Of a DNA stretch of 13,943 bases, positions 13,065 to 13,943 are shown in pieces. The stretch covers positions 1-13,943 of the forward strand of contig JAWXVD010000087.1 of assembly GCA_044425705.1 (NCBI GenBank), written 5' to 3'. The notes beneath the pieces were generated by a model. That model had not been told where the DNA came from. It worked only from the letters and a program-made list of their open reading frames with translations, and searched no databases. Position 1 is the first letter of the stretch. The number at the start of each line of letters is the position of its first letter. The stretch comes from JAWXVD01 sp044425705 (GTDB lineage: Bacteria > Bacillota > Clostridia > Lachnospirales > Lachnospiraceae). The position numbers and the translations under genes were made by a program.

Positions 13065-13697
13065 TCATCTGATTTTTGTCAAAATTCCACCATCCATCTG
13101 AAACACATTGTCACACAAAATGCGAATATCTTCTGCATTATGACTTGCAACTAAAATTGTCTTTCCCTCTTTTTTCATTTCCTGCAATAATAGTCTCATT
13201 TCTTCCACACCATGATTGTCTAATCCATTAAAGGGTTCATCTAGGATTAACACTTCTGGATTTTCCATGATTGCTTGTGCAATTGCTAATCTTTGACGCA
13301 TTCCCATTGAATATTTTGACACATGTTTTCTACTATTTGGATCCAGACCTACCTTTTGCATGATGCTTGAAATATATTTCCTATCATATTTATAGTTTAT
13401 CATATATAAATATTTCAAATTTTGAATTCCAGAAACACTACCCAAAAATGCAGGTTCTTCGATGATAATTCCTGCGGATTTCATCATTTGACCATTCTTT
13501 TTTTCTGATTCATCTATATATATTTTCCCATCATCAATTGATACCAGTCCACATAGAGCTTTAAATAAAACCGTCTTTCCAGCACCATTTCTTCCAATTA
13601 TTCCTGTTATTTCTCCTGATTTGCATTCAAAAGTCACATTTTTTAACACTTGCGTATTCCCATAATATTTATCTAGCTTTTCACATTTAAGATTCAC
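13065..13697 (-). CDS. ABC transporter ATP-binding protein
   Basis: 210 residues. I chose GTG at 13697: AGGAGG lies exactly 6 nt upstream, whereas the TTG at 13703 abuts the ribosome binding site with no spacing. It powers a membrane exporter by ATP hydrolysis. Landmarks, numbered from that GTG: Walker A GRNGAGKT (~35-42), the EEPAF segment in the Q-loop region (~80-84), signature SMGMRQ (~130-135), Walker B VLILDEP (~149-155), D-loop GLD and H-loop SHN (H~186). Its short length and the pattern NTQVLKNVTFECKSGEITGIIGRNG fit ABC-2-type export ATPases (antimicrobial peptide or lantibiotic-immunity-like). The partner permease gene ends 15 nt upstream. The substrate cannot be told from sequence. 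Confidence 0.95.
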   Translation of the reverse strand: MNLKCEKLDKYYGNTQVLKNVTFECKSGEITGIIGRNGAGKTVLFKALCGLVSIDDGKIYIDESEKKNGQMMKSAGIIIEEPAFLGSVSGIQNLKYLYMINYKYDRKYISSIMQKVGLDPNSRKHVSKYSMGMRQRLAIAQAIMENPEVLILDEPFNGLDNHGVEEMRLLLQEMKKEGKTILVASHNAEDIRILCDNVFQMDGGILTKIR

Positions 13698-13712
13698 TTT
13701 CAACCTCCTAAT

Positions 13713-13943
13713 TTATTGTTCTTGTGTCCACACAAAATCAACTCTTTTCACTTTTTTATAAAGCATATATCCACAACTTATCATTACCACTAGCATAACC
13801 GTAACAAGCTGACCTAAAGCTGGATATATTCCTCCCCTTGTTCCATCTATTAATAAAATATCTAGCCATGAAAATGGTGAGAAAAAGGTAATCTCATTCA
13901 ACTGATAATAAATGTTAGCTACTACAATAGGAAAAATCGCAAT
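13713..13943 (-). CDS. ABC transporter permease, C-terminal fragment (cut by window edge)
   Basis: The last 76 codons of a membrane protein; the frame is open to the window end, so the start lies outside. It shows a hydrophobic stretch (IAIFPIVVANIYY), an extracytoplasmic-looking loop with FSPFSWLDILLIDGTRGGIYP, and a final membrane helix (LGQLVTVMLVVMISCGYMLY) followed by a positive tail (KKVKRVDFVWTQEQ), as in ABC-2 permeases ending on the cytoplasmic side. The adjacent ATPase gene supports the call. Confidence 0.75.
   Translation of the reverse strand: MAIFPIVVANIYYQLNEITFFSPFSWLDILLIDGTRGGIYPALGQLVTVMLVVMISCGYMLYKKVKRVDFVWTQEQ

Noticed and set aside
13698..13703. TTG start of the ABC ATPase at 13703
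   Set aside because: AGGAGG touches this TTG with zero spacing; the GTG six bases on has the proper distance.
1..13943. tRNA or rRNA genes
   Set aside because: No cloverleaf with a T-loop (GGTTCRANNC-like) or rRNA-like GC-rich conserved stretch was seen on either strand.

Overview
The window looks like accessory DNA from a low-GC Firmicute, most likely a Clostridia/Lachnospiraceae-type gut anaerobe. The grounds are very AT-rich DNA, AGGAGG-type ribosome binding sites, Gram-positive sigma-A and LexA-like signals, and a set of mobilization genes (TnpV, MobV relaxase, VapE-type helicase) that I know from mobilizable elements of that group. Every gene I can support lies on the minus strand, so the biological reading order runs from the right edge to the left edge.

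Layout in reading order. (1) 13943-12981: the end of a small ABC exporter, with a truncated permease, its ATPase and a strong intrinsic terminator. (2) 12955-8698: an integrative mobilizable element backbone. It begins abruptly with the last ~65 codons of a broken tyrosine integrase, then a ribbon-helix-helix relaxosome-type protein, a VapE-type SF3-like ATPase, TnpV, a 370-bp non-coding block with eight TTACT iterons and a run of hairpins (putative origin/oriT), a MobV relaxase and a small unknown protein. (3) 8576-2811: a defence block driven by a near-consensus promoter that carries a LexA-type box between -35 and -10. It holds a C5-cytosine methyltransferase, a MvaI/BcnI-family restriction enzyme with an N-terminal extension, and a 1003-residue protein that joins a calcineurin-like phosphoesterase to a STAND/NACHT-like ATPase. 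A 71-nt structured element follows the last gene. (4) 2518-784: an IS3-family (IS150-like) insertion with imperfect terminal repeats and a TTT target duplication, sitting exactly in the centre of a pre-existing CCCTTGA/TCAAGGG palindrome; its orfB is frameshifted in a six-base homopolymer. (5) 609-1: the N-terminus of a large TOTE-type conflict-system protein (archaeo-eukaryotic primase domain), cut by the window edge.

Taken together this reads as a mobile defence island: a mobilization/replication module carries a restriction-modification operon with a phosphoesterase-ATPase gene attached, next to a TOTE gene. The R-M proteins would modify and cut DNA at a CCNGG-like site (inferred from the family). 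The phosphoesterase-ATPase is the best candidate for a poorly described defence component. The LexA-type box suggests that methyltransferase and downstream defence genes respond to DNA damage. All functions are inferred from sequence motifs read by eye; no database search was run.
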